Below are positions 6,832-12,668 of a stretch of DNA of 12,668 nt, piece by piece. A program made the translations under genes and the position numbers. How positions within the stretch are numbered: the first letter of the stretch is position 1; each line of letters starts with the position of its first letter. Under the pieces are notes generated by a model. The model searched no databases, had not been told where the DNA came from, and saw only the letters and a program-made list of their open reading frames with translations. The DNA comes from Chloroflexota bacterium (GTDB lineage: Bacteria > Chloroflexota > UBA11872 > VXOZ01), in NCBI GenBank assembly GCA_009839775.1, contig VXOZ01000462.1, positions 1 to 12,668 of the forward strand, given 5' to 3'.

Positions 6832-9246
6832 TTATTGTCCTTGCAGGATCACGAAACCCTCTTCCAAACCGCTCAGAATCTCCACTTCCGTCTCGGTCTG
6901 GATCCCGGTTTCCACGTTCTTGGCGCGCTTGATGTCGCCATCCATGTATTCGACATACGTACGTCTGCCGGAGCGCTTTACGGACTCGATTGGCACTTTA
7001 AGCACATCGTCCTTGTGCTGCACGGTGATGGTAACCCGAGCGAGCATGCCGATTTCCGCGCCTTCCTTGGGCCAATCTATCTCTAGCCGGATTGAGCGGT
7101 CTTGGATCACGCCCTGGGCGGTGACGAGCGAAGTGGGGAGCTTCGTTATGGTACCCTTGAGAATCTCCGATGAGAACGCATCGAGGGTGATGTCCGCCAC
7201 CTGCTCCAGCGCAACTTTCGCCGAATCATCATCGGAAAGGTCTGCGGTGATTATGAGTTTGGTGGGGTCGGCGAGCCCGATAATTTCCCCGTAGGCGCTG
7301 ACCGGCTCGCCCGCTTTACCCTTGATGAATTGAATTACGCCATCGAACGGCGCCACGAGGCGCGCATCCGCAAGTTGTTCCAAGAGCAACTCATGGTTCG
7401 CTCTGGCTCGCTTGAGGTCATTCTCCAGCTTCAGGACGTTGCCGGCGTCCGCCGCATTGATGAGCGCCTGTTCCAGGCTTGCCTGGGCCTTTTGCAGGGC
7501 AGCTTCTTTTCTCGCTACTTCTGCTTCCGCGTCCTGCAGTTTGTCGGGAACGACGCCGGATTGTACGGTATTCCACGTCTCTTCAGCGTCTACCAAAACG
7601 GCTTCTGCCTTGAGGAATTCCACTTCTGCAGTGTCATAGGCTAATTGCAACTCAGCCTCGACGTTTGCGAGCGCCTCGCGCGCTTGCTCCAGATCGAAGC
7701 GGGCCCTGTCAAGTTCGGCTTGGGCCGCAGGAGTGGCTTCGCTCGCCTGCGCCTTGCCCTGGTCAAGGGCGAGCTGTGCAGCTTGCAGATCAAGCCTCGC
7801 CTTTTCCTGGCTTGCCCACAGAATTGCCATGCGGGTGCCCGGTGAAGGAGGCACGACGAGCTGTAGGTTGCGTTCCTCAATATACTCAGCCAGGTCGGTC
7901 TTTAGCTCTACATATTCATCGAGTTTTTCCTGCGCAGCTTGGAGCCTGGACTTGGTCGCTGACAGACTGCGGCCGGCATCCTTTGCCTGAAGAAGACCAG
8001 CCTGCACAATTTCAAGAACTGCACGCGCCAGTTCAGCGCCTGTGAGACCCTCGAGCTTCTCTTCCAAGGTCTGCGGCGCGTCCTCGCTGGCCTCATCCTG
8101 GGTCTGCGCGTCCTCGCTGGCCTGATCCTCATTCGGCACAGCGTCAAGCGCTTCTACTATTGCCATCAGATAAAGCTGATCCAGGAGAGCCTCAAGCTCA
8201 CGCTGTCGTTGCAGTTCATCTACATCCTCTTGCATTGCGTCCCGGAGGTTATTCTGCGCTTCATCAAGCGCTTCCAACAACGCTTCAAACGCATCTCGGG
8301 CGTCTGGGGCCCTGCTTCCTAATTGCCTAATCGCATCTAACACTTCATCAAGCTCGTCCTCGATTTCCACGGAGATATTGCTGAGTTTAGTTCGATGTGC
8401 ATCGATCTCGATGTTGATCTCGTCCTTGAGTGTTTTCCGCTCCTCAGTAACTGCCTGATTGGCTGACTCCAGCGCCTGCTCTCTTGCTCTGAGATTTGCT
8501 TCTTGGGACAAGACTTGGGTATCGGGATTTCCAGACTGAAGCTGCGCGAGGCGCGTCTCCGCAGCGCGGAAAGCTTCTTCCGCATTGCTCAGGGCGAGTT
8601 CGCGCTGGGCTTTCAAGCCTACCGACGCGCCTTGTTGGAAAGCAATCAAATCCTGTCTCGCTTTCTCAAGGGCTTTTGAAGCGGCGTCGTAGTCACTCTT
8701 CGCAGTGGTATACGCGGTCTGCGCCTGAGCACGCTCCAAGGCGGTGGGTCCTCCCTGTGCTTCGACGAGGAGTTCTTGGGCTTTTTCTAGTGCACGCTCC
8801 GCCTCATCTACGGCAAGCTCCGCAAGCGTAACGTCCGCTTGGCCTGTAGCGGCTTGGGTGCGCGCCTTGCTCAAGTTACGCTCTTGGTCCTGCAACGAGA
8901 GTTCAGAGTTTTGAATCTGAGTCTCCAAAGCGCCAGTTTCCAAGTCCGCGAGGAGAGTGCCCGCTACTACGGCCTGGTTGTACTGGACATAGATGCCCTT
9001 GAGGCGGCCGTTCTGCTTGAAGAAGAGGGCTTCTTCACTCTCTGCTACCACGCGCCCGAGGACGCGAACGGCGTCAATGATCGAGCCCCGTTCTACCGTC
9101 ACCGTAGGACGCTCGATGCCTTGCACGGGGCGCACCACAACCTGTTCTTCCTCGCCATCGCCAGAGATGAAGGGAAGCGAGGGGACACATGCGGTGAACA
9201 GCAGCATGCCGCTCACCAAGATTGCAATAGTCGATCTGGTTTTCAC
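6832..9246 (-). CDS. Very long lipoprotein HlyD/MacA-type adaptor subunit
   Basis: This 804-residue extracytoplasmic protein is about twice the length of typical MacA/HlyD adaptors. The GTG start (9246-9244) gives MKTR followed by a hydrophobic segment and the lipobox LFTAC, with C20 as the likely lipidated residue. Residues ~46-105 form the first half of a membrane-fusion beta/lipoyl domain (GRLKGIYVQYNQAVVAGTLL). Residues ~105-625 are almost all Ala/Glu/Gln/Lys/Leu-rich coiled coil, broken around 371-395 by an acidic direct repeat and around 460-475. The second lipoyl half follows (ARLVAPFDGVIQFIKGKAGE, 628-647), then the beta-barrel and membrane-proximal domains (VLKVPIESVKRSGRRTYV). It starts the exporter locus; the permease lies 278 bp downstream. 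It probably gates or extends the permease outside the membrane. The assignment to the HlyD/MacA family is firm; the purpose of the extra length is unknown. Confidence 0.92.
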   Translation of the reverse strand: MKTRSTIAILVSGMLLFTACVPSLPFISGDGEEEQVVVRPVQGIERPTVTVERGSIIDAVRVLGRVVAESEEALFFKQNGRLKGIYVQYNQAVVAGTLLADLETGALETQIQNSELSLQDQERNLSKARTQAATGQADVTLAELAVDEAERALEKAQELLVEAQGGPTALERAQAQTAYTTAKSDYDAASKALEKARQDLIAFQQGASVGLKAQRELALSNAEEAFRAAETRLAQLQSGNPDTQVLSQEANLRAREQALESANQAVTEERKTLKDEINIEIDAHRTKLSNISVEIEDELDEVLDAIRQLGSRAPDARDAFEALLEALDEAQNNLRDAMQEDVDELQRQRELEALLDQLYLMAIVEALDAVPNEDQASEDAQTQDEASEDAPQTLEEKLEGLTGAELARAVLEIVQAGLLQAKDAGRSLSATKSRLQAAQEKLDEYVELKTDLAEYIEERNLQLVVPPSPGTRMAILWASQEKARLDLQAAQLALDQGKAQASEATPAAQAELDRARFDLEQAREALANVEAELQLAYDTAEVEFLKAEAVLVDAEETWNTVQSGVVPDKLQDAEAEVARKEAALQKAQASLEQALINAADAGNVLKLENDLKRARANHELLLEQLADARLVAPFDGVIQFIKGKAGEPVSAYGEIIGLADPTKLIITADLSDDDSAKVALEQVADITLDAFSSEILKGTITKLPTSLVTAQGVIQDRSIRLEIDWPKEGAEIGMLARVTITVQHKDDVLKVPIESVKRSGRRTYVEYMDGDIKRAKNVETGIQTETEVEILSGLEEGFVILQGQ
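8078..8130 (-). repeat. Tandem 30-bp-period repeat inside adaptor gene
   Basis: The 16 bases GCGTCCTCGCTGGCCT occur at 8078 and again at 8108, with similar following bases (CATCCT and GATCCT). In protein this gives the doubled DQASEDAQT and DEASEDAPQT at residues ~374-392. The 10-codon period keeps the frame. It marks an acidic linker between coiled-coil segments and may vary in copy number. Confidence 0.8.
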
Positions 9247-9653
9247 GCTGCTCTTACCTCATCTAGATTGAAACGTAGCGGGCTAACCCAAGGAGACTGC
9301 GACACCCTGCGATACCCACGCTGTCACTTGCGGCAGGGATTCATATAGTAGCAGTCTACTCACAAATCACGTCTCTTGTCCATTACCGGACTAGTTGTCA
9401 AGGGAAATCTTATAGGATTCTTAGACATTTGGGGGGAGTACCGGCCCTAATCGCACGTGTGGCGGCAAGGCTAGGTTGCTATTCTTGTGAGACGCATGAG
9501 GCCGCATAGGGAAACGCAACGCCAAAGGGTTAGCGACAGACGTAGCCGCATGACGCCTTGAGGTTTCTCAGTGTAACGAACTGTCTGACACTTGAACCGC
9601 GCAAACGATGGTGATATTCTCTTCGGGTGTCCTCGTCGGTGCAGTGGACGAAA

Positions 9654-9683
9654 TTGTATCGATTTGTAAAATAGCACTATCAT
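9654..9683 (+). promoter_or_regulatory. Possible promoter for HU gene
   Basis: TTGTAT (9654-9659) and TATCAT (9678-9683, five of six to consensus) are separated by 18 bp in an AT-rich patch. The ribosome-binding site of the HU gene follows about 30 nt later. The -35 is weak, so this is a tentative call. Confidence 0.35.
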
Positions 9684-9712
9684 TGACTGGATAGAGGGCT
9701 CACTCTTTAGGT

Positions 9713-9718
9713 GGAGGT
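9713..9718 (+). promoter_or_regulatory. Ribosome-binding site fixing the HU start
   Basis: GGAGGT lies 8 nt before ATG 9727. An alternative in-frame TTG at 9721 would have only 2 nt spacing, so the ATG is the start. Confidence 0.8.
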
Positions 9719-9726
9719 ATTTGGAG

Positions 9727-10002
9727 ATGACTCAGAGCGATCTCATTAAGGATATTGCGTCTCGGACCGGAACAACGCAGAAAGTGGCAAAGGAATTCCT
9801 GGACGCCTTTGTGGAGTCCGTGCAGGACTCGCTCATGCGTGGTGAAAACGTCGCACTCCCAGGATTTGGCACCTTCCGCGTCGCCCAGCGTGCGGCCCGG
9901 GCTGGGCGCAATCCAAGAACCGGCGAACCCCTTCAGGTTGCTGCGCGCAAAGCGCCTGTCTTCTCAGCGGGCACGACCCTCCGCAAGTCTGTGGGCGGCT
10001 AA
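9727..10002 (+). CDS. HU/IHF-family DNA-binding protein
   Basis: This encodes 91 residues, the normal HU length. The helical N-terminal dimerisation part (MTQSDLIKDIASRTGTTQKV, then AKEFLDAFVESVQDSL) leads into LPGFGTF (residues 44-50), the typical HU turn. The DNA-binding beta arm follows with GRNPRTGEP (60-68), where the RNP intercalating proline is present, and the end KAPVFSAGTTLRKSV is the conserved closing segment. HU dimers bind and bend DNA with little sequence preference and shape the nucleoid. IHF cannot be excluded, but a single generic HU is more likely. The PLD-like lipoprotein gene starts 20 bp after the stop, so the two may be co-transcribed. The spacing of the ribosome-binding site supports the ATG at 9727. 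Confidence 0.95.
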   Translation: MTQSDLIKDIASRTGTTQKVAKEFLDAFVESVQDSLMRGENVALPGFGTFRVAQRAARAGRNPRTGEPLQVAARKAPVFSAGTTLRKSVGG

Positions 10003-10022
10003 AGGCTAGCCCGCCACCTTTC

Positions 10023-11048
10023 GTGGCACACTTTGGCGTAACCTACTCGGCTCGGTTGCTTACCCTCGCAGGGGCACTCCTCGGATTGCTGCTGGCGTGT
10101 GGACCCCATCAACCGCCTGCTATCCAGGGCCCGGCACGCCTGATTGTAATGCCGGACGATGGCTCAATTGCACTCTCAGCGTTGCTGCGTGGCGCCGAAC
10201 ACTCGATAGATGTTATGGTCTATCTCCTCACAAGCCAGGAGGTTGTGAGGGAACTGGCGGCGGCACAGCGGCGGGGAGTCCGCGTACGCGTGTTGCTGGA
10301 GGAAGAGCCGGTTGGAGGCGGGCAAGGCAATCGCGTTGCAGCACAGGAACTCACAGCCGCCGGTGCGGCAGTACGCTGGGCAGCCCCAACCTTTCGCTTC
10401 ACGCACGCTAAAGTGATCCTCGTCGATGGCGTGCAAGCAGCCATCATGACCCTGAACCTTACGGCGAGTTCGTTCCGCTCGAACCGCGAGTTTGCCGTAA
10501 TCGTAGAAGATTCCTCGGTTGTAGCCGCTCTCGGTGAACTCTTCGAGAGTGATTGGGAGCATGTGCCGCACCCGGCTCTTGATCTCCCGCTTGTCATAAG
10601 TCCGGCGAATGCCCGCCGCGTCTTGCACGATTTGATCGCCTCCGCGCGCCAAAGCGTAGAAATCTACGTGCTCTCATTGGAAGACGACTCGATTGCCGCC
10701 GCGCTGGCAGCCGCGGCCGAGCGCGGCGTGCGCGTCAGGATCATCACGAATCCCCCAACCGGCAGCGATAGCTATGCCGATGAGCGGGCTTTGGTGCGCG
10801 CATGGGGTGGATTCGTTGGCTTCTTAGATTCCCCCAATGTTCACGCGAAAGTCGTGATCGTAGACGGCCAGCGCGCGTTCGTGGGCAGCCAGAACTTTAC
10901 CGCTACCTCCCTGGATCAGAACCGCGAGGTGGGCATCCTCGTTGCCGATCCTGTAGCGCTCCAGCGTTTGCAACAGACGTTTGAATCCGACTGGTCGCAG
11001 GCCACGTTGGAGCGAGGCGCTGCGCGCCGGCTCTCGCTTGCTGCGTGA
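10023..11048 (+). CDS. Phospholipase D-family lipoprotein with two HKD motifs
   Basis: This encodes 341 residues from a GTG start. The N-terminus is a lipoprotein signal: Arg11, a Leu/Ala-rich core, and the lipobox LLLAC with C26. Two PLD half-domains follow, residues ~38-180 and ~188-325. HKD motif 1 is HAKVILVDG (H128, K130, D135) with TLN at 143-145. HKD motif 2 is HAKVVIVDG (H274, K276, D281) with GSQN at 288-291. In this superfamily the two His attack and release a phosphodiester through a covalent phospho-histidine. The substrate could be phospholipid, cardiolipin-type lipid or nucleic acid; secreted bacterial members include nucleases. The protein should act outside the cytoplasmic membrane. 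The ribosome-binding site is weak. A later TTG (about 10056) would remove the positive charge of the signal, so I prefer GTG. Confidence 0.88.
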   Translation: MAHFGVTYSARLLTLAGALLGLLLACGPHQPPAIQGPARLIVMPDDGSIALSALLRGAEHSIDVMVYLLTSQEVVRELAAAQRRGVRVRVLLEEEPVGGGQGNRVAAQELTAAGAAVRWAAPTFRFTHAKVILVDGVQAAIMTLNLTASSFRSNREFAVIVEDSSVVAALGELFESDWEHVPHPALDLPLVISPANARRVLHDLIASARQSVEIYVLSLEDDSIAAALAAAAERGVRVRIITNPPTGSDSYADERALVRAWGGFVGFLDSPNVHAKVVIVDGQRAFVGSQNFTATSLDQNREVGILVADPVALQRLQQTFESDWSQATLERGAARRLSLAA

Positions 11049-11106
11049 AGCCGCGACTCCTCAATCTCCTGGGTACATGCTCGTAGCGAAAGCCAGCGAG
11101 TGCCGA

Positions 11107-11335
11107 CGGTGCAAATCAATGCTGTCGCATTAAGATTAAGACGGTACGCTCATTGGGCGCGCTCTGCCCCCTCTCACTGGGGAGAGGGCCGGGGTGAGGG
11201 GAAATAGCAGTCGCGAACAGGCGGGCGCAGAGCCTGCCCCGTACTCGATACGGGGTTGCAAACCTACGCTACCGGGGACGTGAGGCGCGGTATTCATTGC
11301 CATTTTGTTTAATGCGACAACGTTGACGGTGCAAA
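11107..11335. mobile_element. MITE-like element, 18-bp TIRs and 9-bp target duplication
   Basis: Terminal inverted repeats lie at 11116-11133 (TCAATGCTGTCGCATTAA) and 11309-11326 (reverse complement TCAACGTTGTCGCATTAA). They agree at 16 of 18 positions, with 11 bp identical in a row. They are bounded by an identical 9-bp direct repeat CGGTGCAAA (11107-11115 and 11327-11335), as expected for a target-site duplication. The 211-bp element has no open frame that could be a transposase. Inside are the CCCTCTC/GAGAGGG hairpin and the 27-bp repeat shared with 6721-6747. The autonomous element that would mobilise it is not in the window. Confidence 0.6.
11229..11275. repeat. Second copies of dispersed repeat modules
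   Basis: The segment 11229-11255 is the exact reverse complement of 6721-6747 (27 bp). The adjoining 11254-11275 matches 569-590 at 19 of 22 positions. Two modules found separately elsewhere in the window are joined here. Confidence 0.8.
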
Positions 11336-11474
11336 TGGCCTTTGCGGAATGGTCGGCGGCTGTGCGATCAGCGTTAGAAAGCGCTCCGTCGTTTGACGCT
11401 GCGTCGCGCGCATGTTACGCTAATTCCTAGAAGTCGGCTAGGGTATAGGTCTTCGTCCCACCGTGGGGTGTAGA

Positions 11475-11942
11475 GTGCTAGGGATTTCGACAAAAGGACA
11501 CTACGGCCTCGTCATAATGACGGCCTTGGCCATGGCTGTGGAAGGAAGACCGCTTTCCCTGGCACGGATTGCCGAGGAAACCGGCATATCGCTCGGCTAT
11601 CTCGAACAGATTGTCTCTACACTTAAGGAGAATGGTCTCGTTGAGAGTATTCGCGGCGCCAAGGGCGGATACGTGTTAGGCGGAGACCCCTCCGAGATCA
11701 CAGCCCTGCAGGTAATCCTGGCGACTGAGCGCGAGATCGCTCCGATTTCGTGCTCGTTGCAGCCGGCGGAAGGCGTCTGCTGTGACAGGGTAGATTACTG
11801 CCCCACGGTGTTCCTCTGGGGACGACTGGAACAGCAACTCAGCCTCGCGCTGGGAGATACCACGCTCGCGGATTTAGCGCGGCATAGTCAGAATAGCAAA
11901 CCGCCAGTGCGTGGTCACGCGCTCGTCGGCGCGCTAAGATAA
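11475..11942 (+). CDS. Rrf2 family (IscR-type) transcriptional regulator
   Basis: This encodes 155 residues. GTG at 11475 is preferred: it gives MLGISTKGHYGL, matching the usual Rrf2 beginning, and GGGGT lies about 4-5 nt upstream. A GTG at 11463 would add four residues without a ribosome-binding site. Residues ~1-65 form the winged helix: helix-turn-helix LARIAEETGISLGYLEQIVS (29-48) and the wing ESIRGAKGGYVLG (57-69). Cysteines C93, C102, C103 and C109 lie in the loop where IscR, NsrR and RsrR carry Fe-S ligands; the spacing C-x8-CC-x5-C differs from the C-x5-C-x5-C of IscR. It is followed by sufC, so it probably senses Fe-S cluster supply and controls the SUF genes. Repression versus activation cannot be told. 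Confidence 0.9.
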   Translation: MLGISTKGHYGLVIMTALAMAVEGRPLSLARIAEETGISLGYLEQIVSTLKENGLVESIRGAKGGYVLGGDPSEITALQVILATEREIAPISCSLQPAEGVCCDRVDYCPTVFLWGRLEQQLSLALGDTTLADLARHSQNSKPPVRGHALVGALR

Positions 11943-11996
11943 CGGCGCCACGGCGCTGGACAAGCAGCAGGCCCGAGACAGAAGGAACAGCAAGTA

Positions 11997-12110
11997 GTGG
12001 CAGTGTTCGACACCCACAAGGCAGTGAAGGCGTCTTCGACGAAGTCGGCGCTTACGAGCGCAGGCTTCCCAGACCACCAGGCGAAACTGATAAAGAGGGA
12101 AAAGAGGTAG
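11997..12110 (+). CDS. Possible 37-residue ORF, DUF1640-like N-terminus
   Basis: A GTG at 11997 opens a 37-codon frame ending in TAG at 12108-12110, just 13 bp before sufC. AAGGA lies 10 nt upstream. The start MAVFDTHKAVK and later LTSAGFPDHQAKLI resemble the FDTHKxxxxLxxAGFxxxQAE opening of DUF1640/CCDC90-type coiled-coil proteins, which are normally far longer. It may be a genuine small protein, a remnant of such a gene, or chance. It lies between the regulator and sufC, where a coupled leader ORF is conceivable. Confidence 0.35.
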   Translation: MAVFDTHKAVKASSTKSALTSAGFPDHQAKLIKREKR

Positions 12111-12123
12111 AGAACGGAGCAAT

Positions 12124-12555
12124 ATGGCTACTGAGCAACCGTTTTTTCTCATAGATGATCTCCACGTGGAGATTGAAGAGAACGAAATCCTGCGCGGGGT
12201 GGACCTCTCCGTCAAGCGCGGCGAGATACACGCAATCATGGGCCCAAACGGCTCCGGCAAGAGCACCCTTGCCCATACCCTGATGGGACATCCCAGTTAC
12301 GAGGCAACGGCGGGACAGGTGCTCTTCAACGGCGAGGACATCTTGGAGAGGGATCCGAATGACCGCGCCAAACTCGGCATCTTTCTGGCGTTCCAGTATC
12401 CGCTGGCTATTCCCGGCGTAAGCACGTTGAATTTCCTGCGCACGTCCCTCAAGGCAGTGAAGCAGGAGGAGATCAGCGCGCGGGAGTTTCGGAGACACTT
12501 GCTTGAGAAGATGGACTTGCTCAAGATCAACCGCGAGTTCGCGGGGCGCTACCTC
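12124..12555 (+). CDS. sufC: SufC, Fe-S assembly ATPase, 5' part (cut by contig end)
   Basis: The ATG at 12124 follows CGGAG by about 4 nt. About 143-144 genuine residues are present out of the usual ~250. Walker A GPNGSGKS (residues 40-47), the SufC-typical MGHPSYE (54-60), and LAFQYPLAIPGVS (88-100) with Q-loop Q91 are clear, followed by INREFAGRYL where SufC proteins have INREFxxRYL. SufC is the cytoplasmic ATPase of the SufBCD scaffold complex that builds Fe-S clusters. The signature motif, Walker B and switch His are all missing because the sequence ends. The in-frame TAA at 12571-12573 lies in probable adapter sequence and should not be read as a natural stop. The preceding Rrf2 gene is its likely regulator; sufB/sufD would be expected next. 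Confidence 0.92.
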
Positions 12556-12668
12556 TTTCTGATATACACATAAACGATCCAACTAGACCAAGAGGAATGC
12601 GACATCTCGAGAATCGACTTGTTAAAAAAATGAAGTGCGTCGGGAAGGTCCGGGGGGGGGGGGAGGGG
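12553..12668. other. Probable sequencing-adapter read-through and poly-G artefact
   Basis: From about 12553 the sequence stops matching SufC and resembles a degraded Nextera-type adapter: CTCTTTCT, then an exact ATACACAT (12564-12571), CGATCC-AACTAGAC (compare CGAGCCCACGAGAC), then ATCTCG (12604-12609), an A run (12624-12630), and a final G-only tail from 12652 broken by one A. That order (mosaic end, read-2 site, index, flow-cell end, A run, dark-cycle G) is how Illumina read-through looks. The adapter comparison is from memory. Confidence 0.85.

Larger units (their letters stand above)
9247..9726. other. Divergent intergenic region between exporter and HU genes
   Basis: This is 480 bp without a credible gene. 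It must hold promoters for the leftward exporter locus and the rightward HU gene. A perfect minus-strand TTGACA lies at 9401-9396, but no good -10 follows at 16-18 bp. A possible plus-strand HU promoter is listed separately. Short frames here have no recognisable content. Base composition is more AT-rich near 9640-9690. Confidence 0.6.
11049..11474. other. Repeat-rich intergenic region
   Basis: This is 426 bp between the PLD-like gene and the Rrf2 regulator. About half is a MITE-like element (11107-11335), listed separately. The rest (11340-11474) should contain the regulator's promoter, but no strong sigma-70 pair is obvious. No credible gene is visible on either strand. Confidence 0.6.

Noticed and set aside
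9396..9401. Perfect minus-strand TTGACA as the exporter promoter -35
   Set aside because: No acceptable -10 hexamer is found 16-18 bp downstream; it may be chance or rely on an activator.
9988..10028. Hairpin at the HU stop codon as a terminator before the PLD-like gene
   Set aside because: The arms GTGG..GGCT and AGCC..CCAC are interrupted by a mismatched pair of bases and there is no following T run.
12124..12573. SufC as a naturally short 149-residue protein or pseudogene
   Set aside because: The homology to SufC stops exactly where adapter-like sequence starts, so truncation is best explained by the end of the assembly.
12052..12582. 176-codon minus-strand frame at the contig end
   Set aside because: It is antisense to sufC, runs into the probable adapter sequence and shows no family motif.
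1..12668. CRISPR array, prophage or toxin-antitoxin module
   Set aside because: No regularly spaced direct repeats, phage structural genes or toxin partner were seen; the AbrB-like segment is fused to an ATPase and does not stand next to a toxin gene.

Overview
The window looks like one end of an assembled contig from a moderately GC-rich bacterium. It carries short non-coding palindromic repeats in several intergenic gaps, two secreted lipoproteins with lipoboxes, a CCA-encoding tRNA gene and a MacB/FtsX-type exporter. The exporter's unusual traits (one fused 10-helix permease, two ATPases, an ATPase with an AbrB-like tail, a very long lipoprotein adaptor) and an Rrf2-sufC cluster recall Chloroflexota or similar environmental lineages. 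That placement is an inference from general gene style, not a firm assignment.

Layout. 1-454 (minus): 5' part of a DUF1697 gene that runs off the left edge. 455-773: non-coding, with several hairpin-forming repeats. 774-1593 (minus): two small VOC (glyoxalase/bleomycin-resistance fold) genes in tandem. 1673-1764 (minus): tRNA-Ser(CGA) with a likely promoter upstream. 1956-9246 (minus): a four-gene exporter locus, transcribed in the order lipoprotein adaptor, FtsX/MacB permease, AbrB-tailed ATPase, second ATPase. 9247-9726: divergent intergenic region. 9727-11048 (plus): HU nucleoid protein followed 20 bp later by a PLD-family lipoprotein. 11049-11474: repeat-rich gap holding a 211-bp MITE-like element with terminal inverted repeats and 9-bp flanking direct repeats. 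11475-12552 (plus): Rrf2/IscR-type regulator, a possible 37-codon ORF, and the start of sufC.

The last ~115 bases (about 12553-12668) are most likely not genomic. They resemble a degraded Illumina/Nextera adapter read-through followed by an A run and a poly-G tail. The stop codon that seems to end sufC at 149 residues is therefore an artefact; the gene is simply cut by the contig end.

How the genes work together. The exporter locus should encode a membrane complex: two non-identical ATPases power one permease whose large extracytoplasmic domains meet a membrane-anchored, mostly coiled-coil adaptor. The substrate cannot be read from the sequence. The Rrf2 regulator, with four candidate Fe-S cysteines, stands directly before sufC and probably senses Fe-S status to control a SUF Fe-S assembly operon that continues beyond the window.

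The most novel-looking items are the AbrB-tailed ATPase, the 804-residue adaptor, the 26-bp perfect palindrome in front of the permease gene, and the MITE-like element together with the shared 27-bp repeat module.
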